Source: Botryllus schlosseri (Eukaryota > Chordata > Ascidiacea > Stolidobranchia > Styelidae). Taken from it: DNA of 22,677 nt. Shown in pieces: positions 1-11,700 of this stretch. The position numbers were made by a program, and so were the translations under genes. Below the pieces are notes generated by a model, which saw nothing but the letters and a program-made list of their open reading frames with translations, searched no databases and was not told the origin of the DNA. Position 1 is the stretch's first letter. Each line of letters opens with the position of its first letter. The stretch is taken from assembly GCA_000444245.1 (NCBI GenBank), contig ATSW01008124.1, forward strand, positions 1-22,677. Direction: 5' to 3'.

Positions 1-134
1 AGAGACATGACGCTACGTAAGCCTTGGTAGATGCTGTTTACAAATCCCGGGATTTCATTGCGATTAATCCCGGGATCGGGATTGCTTCAAATCCCGGGAT
101 CCCGGGATCGGGATTTCCCGGGGTCCCAACGCTA
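1..134. mobile_element. End of a CCCGGGAT-rich DNA transposon (truncated by window edge)
   Basis: Positions 48-123 hold several copies of ATCCCGGGAT and related strings in both orientations, ending in GGGGTCCCAACGCTA. Short GC-rich subterminal repeats next to a terminal GGTCCCAACGCT-type end are usual for non-autonomous hAT-like elements. The other end is outside the window, so family and length cannot be given. Confidence 0.45.
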
Positions 135-460
135 GTCAGTACATATTTGACATTTCCGCATGATACGTCCAATTATGACTGACTGACTGTTTGACCATAA
201 CTAATATAGAATAAGAAACTGTAGATACATAGTATAACTATAATTGTGTTTGGTGAAGAATGTGCCATCGGTATATAACTCAATGGATTGCAAAAGATTT
301 GTTATGATAAGAGCATATGAGCATTTGAGCAACAGTATTTATATATCTATCCGGTGCCATATAGATAGATAGGCTACGGTCGTTAAGATATAAATAAATC
401 AAACTCTATTATATAGTTTTCGGACTGAAAAATTGGCGATATAGGTATTTTACTGGGTAA

Positions 461-973
461 CAGGGCTGTAGCGAAGTCGCAAGGTTACGAGTCACAAGTC
501 AAGTCTAGTTCATAGTTTCGACTCGAGTCAAGTAGAGTCAGTTTCAATTCACCACCGATACCAGTCCGAGTCGAAGTCAGGAAGCAAATAGTTGAGTCCT
601 AGCCATAGCTTTGAGACTCTAGTCCAAGTCCAAGTCATTGTGTCCAGTTTTAACGTACAAATCCCACTCAACCCTCTTTTTTACAACTATGAATGGGTGT
701 AATCGAATGCCTCGCATTCATAATATACCAACTTTCCTCGCTCCACAGTTTGTGGCCCTATTTTGCACATACCAGTACGGATGGGCGAAACACCAATAAT
801 ACGATAACTGACCATTCTTTGAAGGCATAATGACATGCCCGTCGTGGCTGCCTGAGTGTCGTCACGTGTGACTTGGCCGAGTCATGCGCAATGAGTCGAG
901 CACAAGTCCTTATTTTCCTCAAGTTGACTTAAGTCGAGTCACCAACAATTGCGACTCGCACCATTACAACCCT
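461..973. mobile_element. GAGTC-rich MITE-like element
   Basis: About 510 bases start with CAGGGCTGTAGCGAAGTCGC and end with a roughly inverted copy, seen in reverse complement as AAGGGTTGTAATGGTGCGAG. Inside are many degenerate copies of AAGTC and GAGTC (480-640 and 880-955). The ends look like short terminal inverted repeats of a non-autonomous DNA transposon. I found no convincing target-site duplication, so the superfamily is open. No coding capacity is seen. Confidence 0.5.
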
Positions 974-1056
974 TCTGGACTCAGCCGACATAATTATGCA
1001 ACACTCATTCTGTTATTGAAACGCAAAAACTCAAAGACTTTATTTCCTGCGTTCAG

Positions 1057-1203
1057 GACTTTTCCAAATACCGTCACTCGGCGCTGGACAACGTAATTGG
1101 ACAAATGGTGGACATTCTCGGCACCATGGACGATTTTCAATCCGGAAAAAAGAACCTGCATAAACCTTCAGTGTGCGGAGGCAAAACAAAAAGAAACTCT
1201 TGA
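1057..1203 (+). CDS. Probable terminal coding exon of an unrecognised convergent gene
   Basis: After a good acceptor (TTTATTTCCTGCGTTCAG) a phase-0 frame of 48 codons runs to TGA at 1201-1203. It reads DFSKYRHSALDNVIGQMVDI, then LGTMDDFQSGKKNLHKPS and a basic end VCGGKTKRNS. The first two-thirds looks like an amphipathic helix, and base composition is closer to coding than its surroundings. The same frame is open upstream to about 994 with protein-like sequence (VIETQKLKDFISCVQ), so the true 5' edge is uncertain. I do not recognise the protein. Its upstream exons would lie outside the window or beyond the repeat-rich stretch at 1-973. A variant poly(A) signal, TATAAA, is at 1259-1264. The gene would be tail to tail with the SNCAIP-like gene. 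Confidence 0.5.
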   Translation, partial: DFSKYRHSALDNVIGQMVDILGTMDDFQSGKKNLHKPSVCGGKTKRNS

Positions 1204-2656
1204 TGCTACGCCCTGACGAATTTGAGATTGCAATGTATCTGTTATTTATTTCATAAAATATAAACATATGAAACGCGTTGAAAGTTTTCGCGCATCGACA
1301 GTGAGGAAAATGTGATAAATATTTCGATCATTTTAACAACACGTAGTACTTTAAATACTTATGACGAAAGTGATTTTCTTGCTGACCCGATAGAATCAAT
1401 TATACAGTGGATGCTGGATACTATATAAAGGTAAGTAACTGTAGCGCACAATATACCAAAATTCGATGGCTAATAAGATATCAATTTACCAACCAACAGG
1501 GTGCAGTGTCCAGTCATAGAAGTCTGGACGATATCGCCAGCCAGTAGGTGATTTTGAGTAAAAAGGGGGCAAAAATGTTACAACGTCCAGTGAGGTATAT
1601 TTAATTAACCAGGTCGAAAAAAGGACGTGAAAGCGGCATATTCTGCATACGACTAGAGAAAAGGAACCGGTTTGCGAAGCACCTACTACCACGGCAAATG
1701 GTCTTTTTTAGTCAATTCACCAACAATCAGAGTTAGGTAAATAAATTTCCCTATTAGATGTCCTCTTTTTCAGATCCCTATATATGGAGGGGGCGAAAAT
1801 TTGTGTCCATATTGATAAGCGGGATAATAGTCGGAAAAGGTTGGGGACCAACGTTGCGATTGATCACATGGCTGAATAGATGATAGAATAGATTATAGCA
1901 CGTCGAATGCCATAGGCCAATAACTGTATAAGCAATGAGCAGCACTGCAGGTTGTTCTGTAAGTAGTACGATTTGGTAAAGGTGACTTTAAATGACTTGA
2001 ATTTCATTGGTGGGGAATATGCCTGAGCATGCATTTCCCAATTACTAAAACACGCTTCGATGACTCAATCACGTTGGGACTTATTTTTGTCGATTTTTCA
2101 TCAGATGCGAATATCACGATACTTTAAGTCCTTTTGAATCTTTAAAACCGGAATATTTTCGTCATTTTCTTTCTCTTTACAGGCGCAGATCTGTGACACA
2201 GAAAATATAATGCAGCGTGCTATACAAAATATATGAAAACCACACATAACACCATCAGTGAAAATATACACTTAACGTTGCTTAAGTATAGGTATAGTAG
2301 TACAGGGATAGCCTATATCATATTTCAGAGCTGAACGAATTTGATATTTTGGATTCCAAATGATATTTGGCATTTGTGATTAAACTCAAAAGTCAAAAGC
2401 CGACATTGAATCAACTTTATAGGAAAGTCGTACGACTGTTAGTAAAGTATTGTAATGTCCAAATCCTCAGCGAGTTATGCAAAAATGGTGAATGCCAATA
2501 CAAGTCGAATGCGGTCGTAATCTTTAATCCGTTTTTTTTTTCAATATAAATTCACATCGACGTTCATCTCTGACCTGTAGGGCAACCATTCAAGCTGCAG
2601 AAACTGGGTTTCGTCTCTAACGTCATTGCGATAGAACATAAAAATCCAATTAAGCA
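1204..2656. other. Intergenic stretch between two convergent genes
   Basis: Apart from the candidate poly(A) signals for each side, I see only AT-rich sequence with short chance reading frames. A 26-codon frame ending near 1427 (LNTYDESDFLADPIESIIQW) follows an AG and precedes a GTAAGT string, but it is too short to call as an exon. Confidence 0.4.
2523..2528 (-). promoter_or_regulatory. Candidate poly(A) signal ATTAAA for the SNCAIP-like gene
   Basis: On the minus strand ATTAAA occurs about 130 bases past the stop of the terminal exon. It is the commonest variant of the animal poly(A) signal. Six-base matches are frequent in AT-rich DNA, so this is only a candidate. Confidence 0.35.
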
Positions 2657-2739
2657 TTACCTTGAATTTGAGAAATAGCTTTTGTTGTTGTTGACATTAC
2701 CGCGCGACGACGTGTCCAGTGTCGGAGTGCGGTCGGCTT
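2657..2739 (-). CDS. SNCAIP: SNCAIP-like terminal exon (exon 11)
   Basis: The exon starts in phase 1 after GATTTTCATTTCAG, a good acceptor. It encodes EADRTPTLDTSSRGNVNNN and then KSYFSNSR, followed by a TAA stop at 2657-2659. The Asn run resembles the Asn-rich end of human synphilin-1, but this is weak evidence. The last sense codon and the stop overlap a plausible donor (AAG|GTAATG at 2660). The transcript could therefore splice on here to a very short further exon near 2594 or 2574, giving ends such as SLNGCPTGQR. I prefer the simple stop. Confidence 0.65.
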
Positions 2740-5700
2740 CTGAAATGAAAATCATTATTTCATATTTATCGAAGTGATGTATATCAGACAGGGACAATTA
2801 TGCATAATTTTAATTGTCAAACTAGAGCTTAATGATGGTAATGCAATTATAATCTAATTGGGAAGAAACTGTGCAGTGTGCAGATATCATCCTAATTCTA
2901 ATATATGCTCTTTTTAATCGATGTTCTTTTGAATTCTCTACTAGTTGCTGACAATTATCCCTGACTAGTGTCAGCCGAAAATATTCGGGTTCATTTCAAT
3001 GTGACTGTACTATTCAATTAAAATTTAGATAACTGAAAATATTTTAGTAGTTCAATCTTTTTGTATGCTGCTTAGTGGTTCCTAAAGTAGTCGATTTCAC
3101 CCGCTATTTTTAGAGGCAGGAGCGCATAAAGTGTTGAAGTACTATACGAGCATAACTGCTTGAGCAAGCGGATACAGCTGACTTGAATTCTGCGGAAAAA
3201 AGCTAACCATATAGATGACCTCTAGTCTTTAGAGAGGCGATAAATTTATGTCAAGCTTGACATGGGGGCGATGAGTCAAAACAGTTTTAGAATCACTGGT
3301 ATAGCTGATGTCACTCACCTTGATGTTTAGTGTCTTTAGGCGTGGTCCGCGGTACGAAGTATGCGAAGCTGTTGAAGTTTTCTTTCTTATTATGCGTCTG
3401 GGCTGTTCGATTCGTCGACTGGCTGTTCGATACAGAATTCTGCTTCGCATCAATTGCAGTTTGAACTCCGGATGACGTCGCATGGTTTGATCTAGCGGGA
3501 GATTTCCCGCGCCCGATGGTTGGTGAGGGAGGTTGCACTTTTCTGAGAAAGCTGCTGTGTCTCGCAGGTATGGGAACTGTGACTTGGGCCGCAGATGAGT
3601 TTATATCGCGAGAGGAATAGACTTGGGACTTGGTGTGATTTGGACTGTATTTGCCTATACTGGACCGCGCTGACGAAGCAGGTGATGAAGACTGCTTCTT
3701 CCTATCGTTGTCTGGAGTCTGCGGCTGTAAATTTGAGTCTCTTGTTGTGTTCTCGATTACTGAATTCCCCGATAACGTTGACGGGCTCGACGACGTGCTG
3801 TCGTTGGCTCGTATAGTCGACGCGTTAGATATGCTGCTTTTCGCGCTAGAAGGTCTGATTGATGCGATCGACCCGATTTGATTGCTTCTGTAAGTAGCCG
3901 TTCGATGTTTGCCAGTGTTCGAGTGTTGATCTGTCAAGTATAATTTGGAAAATTGTCAGCGAGTACCAAGCTTGTAATTAAGTCACAGGGTTCCGAGTCA
4001 TAACTCAGTCATACGTTTACAGTTTGTAGTAGGGATGGGCCGATTATGGTTTCGCCGATCATGTCAAATCGATAGCATACTATGAAAGAAACATCGGTAT
4101 CGACAATTCGGGGTAAAGATGGATCGCCGATTTTGGTGACGTAGCAACAGAATAGTTTGCAGTGAGAGAGCGATAATCTGCGACTGCTACACGGGGAATA
4201 TTAATATATTCTTACACGATGAAGTCAAAATAATAATCGTTGGTAGTCAAATCGAAGTACAAGTTACAGCGTATATTTTAATCATATACAAGTAACAGTT
4301 GCGTTTTGCAAATAAGTAACAAGTAACTCTTCCAGGCGTAGTTTTGAAAACTAACACCATAACAGCTCGAGTAAATAGTGCGAATACGCAACATCTACTT
4401 GCGTACTGTGGAAAAAGGCCTGGCGTTTTGAAAATGGCCCTTAAAAGGTATATACCATATGTTCAAATATCTGCTGAATATATTGTCGTCATAGGTAAAG
4501 GTGCTAGAAATTGGTCTTATCGGTATCGGTAAAAATCGACGAAATACACCATTTTCGTTTACAGTGCTCAGCCTCAGGTAAACTAAATTAGTATTTATCA
4601 GAATTTGGAATACTGTGCGCATAATTACCTTCGTCATTGGCCACTGTACTCGCACTATGACTGGCGTTTGGTCTCAACTGCTGCCTCGTTGAGTTCATAG
4701 TCTGATGGGACAAGTTGACCGAGCTGGTGGGAATGATCCTGGCGGGCATCGGGCCCGATTTTGTTCCCTGTGGTATCGGTCCCACCATCGGTCTTGGCTT
4801 ATGTGCGGACTGGTGATGCTTTGGCCTCAAGAAAGTGTTCGCGGTTTGTCGCATTCTCTGCGATACCTTGGAATCTTTTAAGTGGGCTTTGCCGCCGGCC
4901 TGCTGTACCAGGAACCATCGACTTGCTTCTGCCATGCGATCCCTGCAACGAGAAGAGAAAATGCAATGTAAATACGACCATATACTGTTGAATACGCATA
5001 TTAGATTCATCTTCTGGTTGGTCGCAAATCACGCAACTCGAGAAATCGACTGACAATATACAACAGGGCTACTCAACTATATTTAGAAGAGGTTCAGTCG
5101 CTAAAGTTAAGAAGTAGTCTATGACCATTTATAACGCTCACGAAATGATTTACAGTCACAAAAAGATAATGCCTTATTTCCGGCCCCCAGACATTCTTCA
5201 AGTATAGCCGGTAAAAGTTGGAAACTATAAAGAACTCACTCGCAAATAACGACTTTTGGACAGATATTACGAGAAAAAACTGAGCGATGGGGGATCTTAG
5301 AGAAAATAGAGGCGTTATACAGTACAAAAAACATTGGTAAAACCATTAATAATTATCTATATTTGTGCACTAAGAAGAGAAAAACGTTGTCACGTCGTTC
5401 GCTGTTGTACAAGTCGCATTCAATCTGAAATCGTCACCGACGCGTCCCATTTATGTTCATTTGCATGCGATGTTCAGGTCTCTGACCAATCAATTATTAC
5501 GAACAGATTTCTTACCCAGAGAGGTGTATTGTACATACATTTATAAACTCCTGTACGAGTATGATGAATTTCTAAGAAGCCAATGCACCACAATGAAGTA
5601 CAATGACATTTTAACGAAAGTTTGTATTTCTTCATAGCGTCTGTTTCAACATCTCTACTGAGTTGTGAGTTTGAAAATGTGCATCGTGCTGCCTATGATA

Positions 5701-8700
5701 TTTATTAACCAGAAACGACCAACGTTTGTGCCTTATCGTCCATGTTAGGGGGTAAGGGCGTTTGTTACCTTGAATATTATCCAAGGGGCATTGTGTTTGA
5801 CGAACACTGTTTTACAGCATTGTCTGGATTAGCTGATCATTCCCCGTTACCTCAACACTTCCTTGGACTCCATAGTGGAGTCTTCAGTCCTCACGGATAT
5901 GGTCGGCGATGGCAGATATCTTGAGTCGCGCGCGAGACGCAGAACTTCGTCCATGGCCATTATTTCCCAAGCCTTGGCTCCCTGCATAGATGCTGATACT
6001 GCCGCTACCTCGTCGCTTGTTGAAGCTGCGAAGACAGAGGTGTATTGAAAAGAACATTCTTATAAGATGTAGCCAATTTAAGAATCCATTAGGAATAGAG
6101 TGGGTAGATTTACAGTAACAGAACCGAACTATCTAAATCGCTCGAATCAAATTCCGAAACCGAATTTCGTTGTCTCGTTCATAGGAATAATCTTAATTTT
6201 CTACGAAACTGGTTATAAAACGTATATCTCTAGGTTGAGATATTCACCCATTGGAATGAATGTCAAAGAACTATTCAAAACGTGAAAGTGCCGCTTACCT
6301 AATTGCAACCCACGCTGGGGTGAAAATCTGACAAGGTCATTAATTTTACATGCATTTTTTACAGTGCACCAAACCATAGCACTAGATGTGACGGATATTA
6401 TATATTCACAGTCGAGCCTACTAAATCATTGTCTCTAATTTGAAAAACACTTACTAGGGTTTGGTTTAGTACTGCGGTCTTTCTTTGTTGTTGAAACACG
6501 TTGTTCGTCTTGGACGGGCGCCTGGTTGGGCACCAAGGTAGTCCGCTCAGTACGGTGCTCAAGCTGGCGGGGGCCCATGCTTTGTGGGAATCTCATTGGC
6601 TTACTTTCATCTGCTACCATCTCGGGTTGGGTTGATCGGGCTATATTTACCGGATCTTGGTGTGTATTATGGCGGGTTTTCACTGTTCCTGATATTTGCA
6701 CTGGGTCATGGAGCTGTGACGCGTCCTTTGCGATCTGACGAGTCTTAGGGGAGTGTAAAGTCTTACTCGGTAAATTGGCATCAGTGGACTGTGGGGTAAC
6801 TGGTACACCACCATCGACAGTGTCTTTAGGTAAAGATGGCCGCTTCTGAGACACGATACTGTCTGAAAACATAGATATCATGGAGATAACCGTAACTATC
6901 GCAGACCAAACAACCCATTTTGAAGGGAAGTGTGGCATATTGACATGACTATGCGCGTAATAGCCCTTTCCTTGTAACCAAAAGCCTTCATTACGAAGCA
7001 CACTAAAGAAAAAATACGATATTTGATGCTCACGGTAGGTAGGTATAGGGAAGTAGGTATTAGCTTCTTGGCTTTCTGTCCCAAGACCATATCTGGCAAT
7101 AATCGACCAAGTATGTCAATGGTTTGTTCTTGTTCAGATCGGCCCACAACCAAAGGAGTCAGTAACGTAATACTCATACTTTTAGAAGTACTTCAAGTAG
7201 ATTTTACCTACTCGGACCACTATCTCAAGGGGTTACGATTATAGACTGCTTCTACTTCTACTAAAGTTTTCAGTTTATTTGATAAAAGTAGCCCTGAAAT
7301 ACTTTATTTCCAACTTACTTGTAAGTCCACATGAGTGGCGACGGTGACTATACTTTGACCACCTCTGCCTACCACTTGATATTATGAATTTGTTGTCTGG
7401 CCATATAGTATGTCTTACTGCGATATTTATTATCATGAATGTTAATGCGGCTCGCCGTATGCCACGCTGGGGAGGGTATGCGTTGTTTGGGCAGTTCTCC
7501 GTCAACGTGTTGTTTTTGATATATATTACTTTTATTTTTGGAATATTTCTCCGCCTATGACAAATCAATAATGTTTGATGCAAAGATATTTAAGCAATAT
7601 GATCCTACCTTCGTCTTCATCGCAAGATGATATCCCCTGTAACGTTGCCTTTATTCTTTCTTCCACGGATTGTCTGGCCGCGGTTAATTTGGCCTCGTTT
7701 AAAGCTTGCACTTGCGACTTCAAGTTGGCGTTATCTTTGACCAGTCTGAATACAGAGTAAATATCAAATATCAAATCCAAAATATTCCACTCCAATAACC
7801 ACGCATTTTGGGTTAGAATTGAGCCAAATTTTGTGTGTATTTATTTAGGCAACCTAGCAATATTGTTGGGCCCCAGTGCGTTTGAAACGATGCATTTTTA
7901 ACAACCCTAATTAAAGGCGTTTCCTAATCGGAAAATATAAAAGTATAAATTCTCACCCTTCGTTTTCCAATTTAACTCGAATGAGTTGTTGGGCGAGTGA
8001 CATGCAAGTTTCAACTACGACCAAGTATCCGACGCAAAGATCCATTCCATTTTTGTCCGCTACTTGACCCGGGGTGTCACCGTTGGAGTTGAGAACAGTT
8101 ACGGAGGCTCCTTTGCCAACCAGCACCTGCATGAATGAGGGAATGAATCGATCAATAATGTTACACCTTAATGAACTTATAATATACATGAACTTATCAT
8201 ACATGACATAATCGTTGTGGCCTGTAACGCAGCGGTTCTTAGTTGGGGTTCACACGAGCGAGGGGTTTCTCTGGAGGTCAAGACATACACCGAGTCATAC
8301 AGAACACATCCTTCCGGTTTACAGTAAATACTTGATATGATATCTTTGTTTAAAATAAAATTCTGTTTTACTGACCTTGCTCTTTTACACTGCGATGCAC
8401 CGTGCACCGTTCATTTATAGTGCACCAGTAATAGGCCTATATAGTAATACAAGGTCGTAAATTTTACGTGTTTTTTAACTTTGTGAAAATTTGTATTCGC
8501 CGAAGGGTTTCCGACTAGCGTAAGGCCTGGTATGTTGAGAACCACTGCTGTAAGGGGAATATATAACGTGGAATCGATTAGTCGCCAGAATGTTCACGAT
8601 TAAGTCAATTACACGCACATCTTAATTTTGGCGTTGATTTTGGACACCATATCTGGTGAAACAATCAGACTGAAAGAGTTATGATGATGCAGTAAACAGT

Positions 8701-11700
8701 GACTGTCGGATCATACCGATTTGACAGCCACTATACATTTTGTACAGTGATGAAATACAATACAGTACGGCAATTCAGTAACATTTGATTTCCGATTAGC
8801 GTAAAGGCTGGTAGGTTTAGAACCAACGCTATAAGGGAATATAACGTATAACTGATTCCTCGGATGAATGTTCACGATTAAGTTAATAACATGTACAGCA
8901 TAATTTATACAATTAATTTTAGTATTATAAATTTTGTTAAATATCGTTCAACATCACTGTCGTGAACTCAACTCAATTTTCAAACTATATGTAGCATGTT
9001 TCATAGCGTTCATCGAATCATAGGTATTACATAGTGTTGATTCATTCCATTTCAAGAATGACTTATGTCTGTTTGGATATGGTGGCACTGATATGTTTTT
9101 GTAACGAATTCCATAAGTAGTTCAGCAGTAAGAGCAATCTATTTCAATCCGGTAGCCTAACCAATATAATAGCTCAAAGTCCCGCACTGATAGAAGTATC
9201 CTACGAAGCGTAATCCATTCTCCATTCACCAGTAATAGCGCACGGTATCAAAGGCTACACAATACGAACAATGCTTGTAAGGATAAAGACTCCCATTCAA
9301 AGAACCGAAACAATAGGTTCACCTACGCCCATTGTATCTGTACAAAAAGCATTCCAGTCTACTATATAGTATTTTAAACGGACACTCTCAATTAGAACTC
9401 CCTTGACTATATCTCGGAGGTGACTGCGTTAATAATTGCATAATGCATCTCCACGACTTCCATGAATCGACTAATAACGTTACAAACATGTGCACTCAAT
9501 TGATATATAGCCTATGCAGTTACCGAGCAACATGGGCTATTTTTCGCGGTTCTTACGATAATTGTACTCATAAAAGCACACTCACACAAGCTTAATCCAA
9601 ACTACTTGCTACCTTGCAAAATCAAAGGTGTGGACAGTAAGGAAGTTGGGATGAAACGCAGTTAAGTAGAAGTGGGGCCTAATCAAAATTATTCCCCAAA
9701 ATATAGAAGTCGATTACTACATTACTGATCCTGATAACCCTGTATATATTTCATGGTTTCGATGATAATTATCATAATTGTCGCTGTATTATTGCTTGTG
9801 GTCATTTACACCAAGCCAATTGTCTTTAATTTTACTCCGTAGCTGCCGACTTGTAGCACAGCCCACTTCTAGGCTTTTATAGCACACCGCTTTCACGGAT
9901 GAGGTGGCAAGGAGGAGCCTAGATAGACCTTGAACACTTATCTAGGAATTCTGGAGTCGACATCAGTCGGACTAGAACCCGCAACTCATTGGTATTTCAG
10001 CTGTGGATTATGCCACTATGCCATCTTGCCACTGTTGTTGCATCATTATTCATGATCATTATGGTCAATTACACCAGGCTGATACTCCTTTTATGCTTCC
10101 TGATCTCCCAACTTATAGAACAACCCACCCTCTAATCATGGCTATTTTGTGGTTAATTTGCCATGAAATCGTAATACTGATGACCACCTAATATCAATAT
10201 TGATTATCCATATTAATTACATGGCTTCTGAGTCGCATTGGTTGAGTTTACATGTAATTGAGCTTATAGTTAAGAATTTTTATCATTTCAAACCACCACA
10301 AAATCGCGATGCTATGAATATATAGGAGGGTGTTGAAACAGCTTGGAGTAGTCTTTGTTATCACAGACAGCACCCACCTGGGGCTGTACTATATGTAATT
10401 ATGGGGTATTGACATTGAATGAAAAATAATAATAATATAGAATAGTAGTATAATAGTAATATAGAAAGGTCAAGTGTTGAAAAAGAAGTTTGCTTATTTC
10501 GTTATTCCGTTTATCATGTTACAATTAAATAGTATATTCATATTGAAATGAACCCGAATATTTTCGGCTGACACTCGTCAGGGGTAATCGTCAGCAACTA
10601 GTAGAGAATTGGAAAGAACATTGTATATCAACAATCGTATCACAAAATATGACGTCACCAGCATGAAATTTCGAATGAGAGAGCGTTCAATGTACTATTT
10701 TAGGTGATACACGAACTCCTTTTGTTGACAGAGTTTTGGTTGGTGTATTTTGATAAAAGTTGATTCCAAGGCACAAAAATGGAATTGTGAACGGCCTCGA
10801 CCTACGATTCGAAATCGGTCGTCTCGATAATTATTCGCACAAATCGGATTATCCAACAGATGTTTGCCGATGACAGAATTAATTGCCTTTGATCGATCAG
10901 CATCAATCTTAAGTGGATGAGTTAAGGGTGAGCTTTTCACATCGCGTGGCGCACGTGTTCTGATAAATCTGGGGACATGTTGGTTTATGCGGTCCTGCAG
11001 ACGTCTTGACGTTCTTCCCACGTAGCCACAATCACAGTGGCACCTATATTCGTACACTACATTACTTTGTTGAAGTGCAGGAAGCACGTCTTTGCGTGTT
11101 GAAGGGAGCAGTTGTGTTGTTGTAAAAATCACATTGGTTTTGACTGTATCGTAACATTTACCGACAGCATAAATCAATTGTTTTTCAAAGCGGGTGGAAA
11201 TGGGGCCAATCCAAGGTAGATGGATATAAACATCTTTTATTGTTCGTGCGGTGGGCTCTGTTCGTTTTTCTGCGTTGAATTGCGTTAATTTCCTCTCCAT
11301 GCCGCGGCTGATGACGTGTTCAGGGTAACCGTTATCAAGTAAGATTTTTCGGATGTAGTCAAGTTCTAAACTCAGTTTGTTACCCGAACATAGCATCAAC
11401 GCTCTATGCACGAGTGTGCCTATGAGGTTAATTTTTCTGCGCCGAGGACTAAATGAATTCCAGCGAAGGTATTGGCCTGTGAATGTCGGTTTCCTGAAAA
11501 CAGACGTTTCAAATTTGTTGGTATTGCGCTTTTCAACTAATACGTCCAGAAATGATAATGAGTTATTGCGTTCTTTTTCTATTGTGAATTGCAAGGCCGG
11601 GTGAAGCGAGTTTAAGCGAATGAGAAATTGGTCACACTCCGATTCATTCCTGAAAATGACAAATGTATCATCTACGTATCGGCGGTACAATAGTGGTTTG

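Noticed and set aside
1341-1427. Short frame LNTYDESDFLADPIESIIQW ahead of a GTAAGT string
   Set aside because: It is only about 26 codons, it stops before the donor, and no family is recognised. Chance is the simplest reading.
2367-2549. A 60-residue plus-strand frame between the two convergent genes
   Set aside because: It has no splice or family support and lies in AT-rich sequence next to a poly(T) run.
3595-3881. Plus-strand open frames of 73 and 76 residues
   Set aside because: They lie opposite exon 10 of the SNCAIP-like gene; their openness reflects the composition of that exon.
5064-5330. A complete hAT element starting at CAGGGCTACTCAACTA
   Set aside because: No matching inverted end and no 8-bp duplication were found; it is kept only as a possible remnant.
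6863-7001. Hydrophobic segment in front of exon 7 that could be read as a membrane anchor
   Set aside because: It lies upstream of a good TTTTCAG acceptor, and the phases of exons 6 and 7 match only if it is intron.
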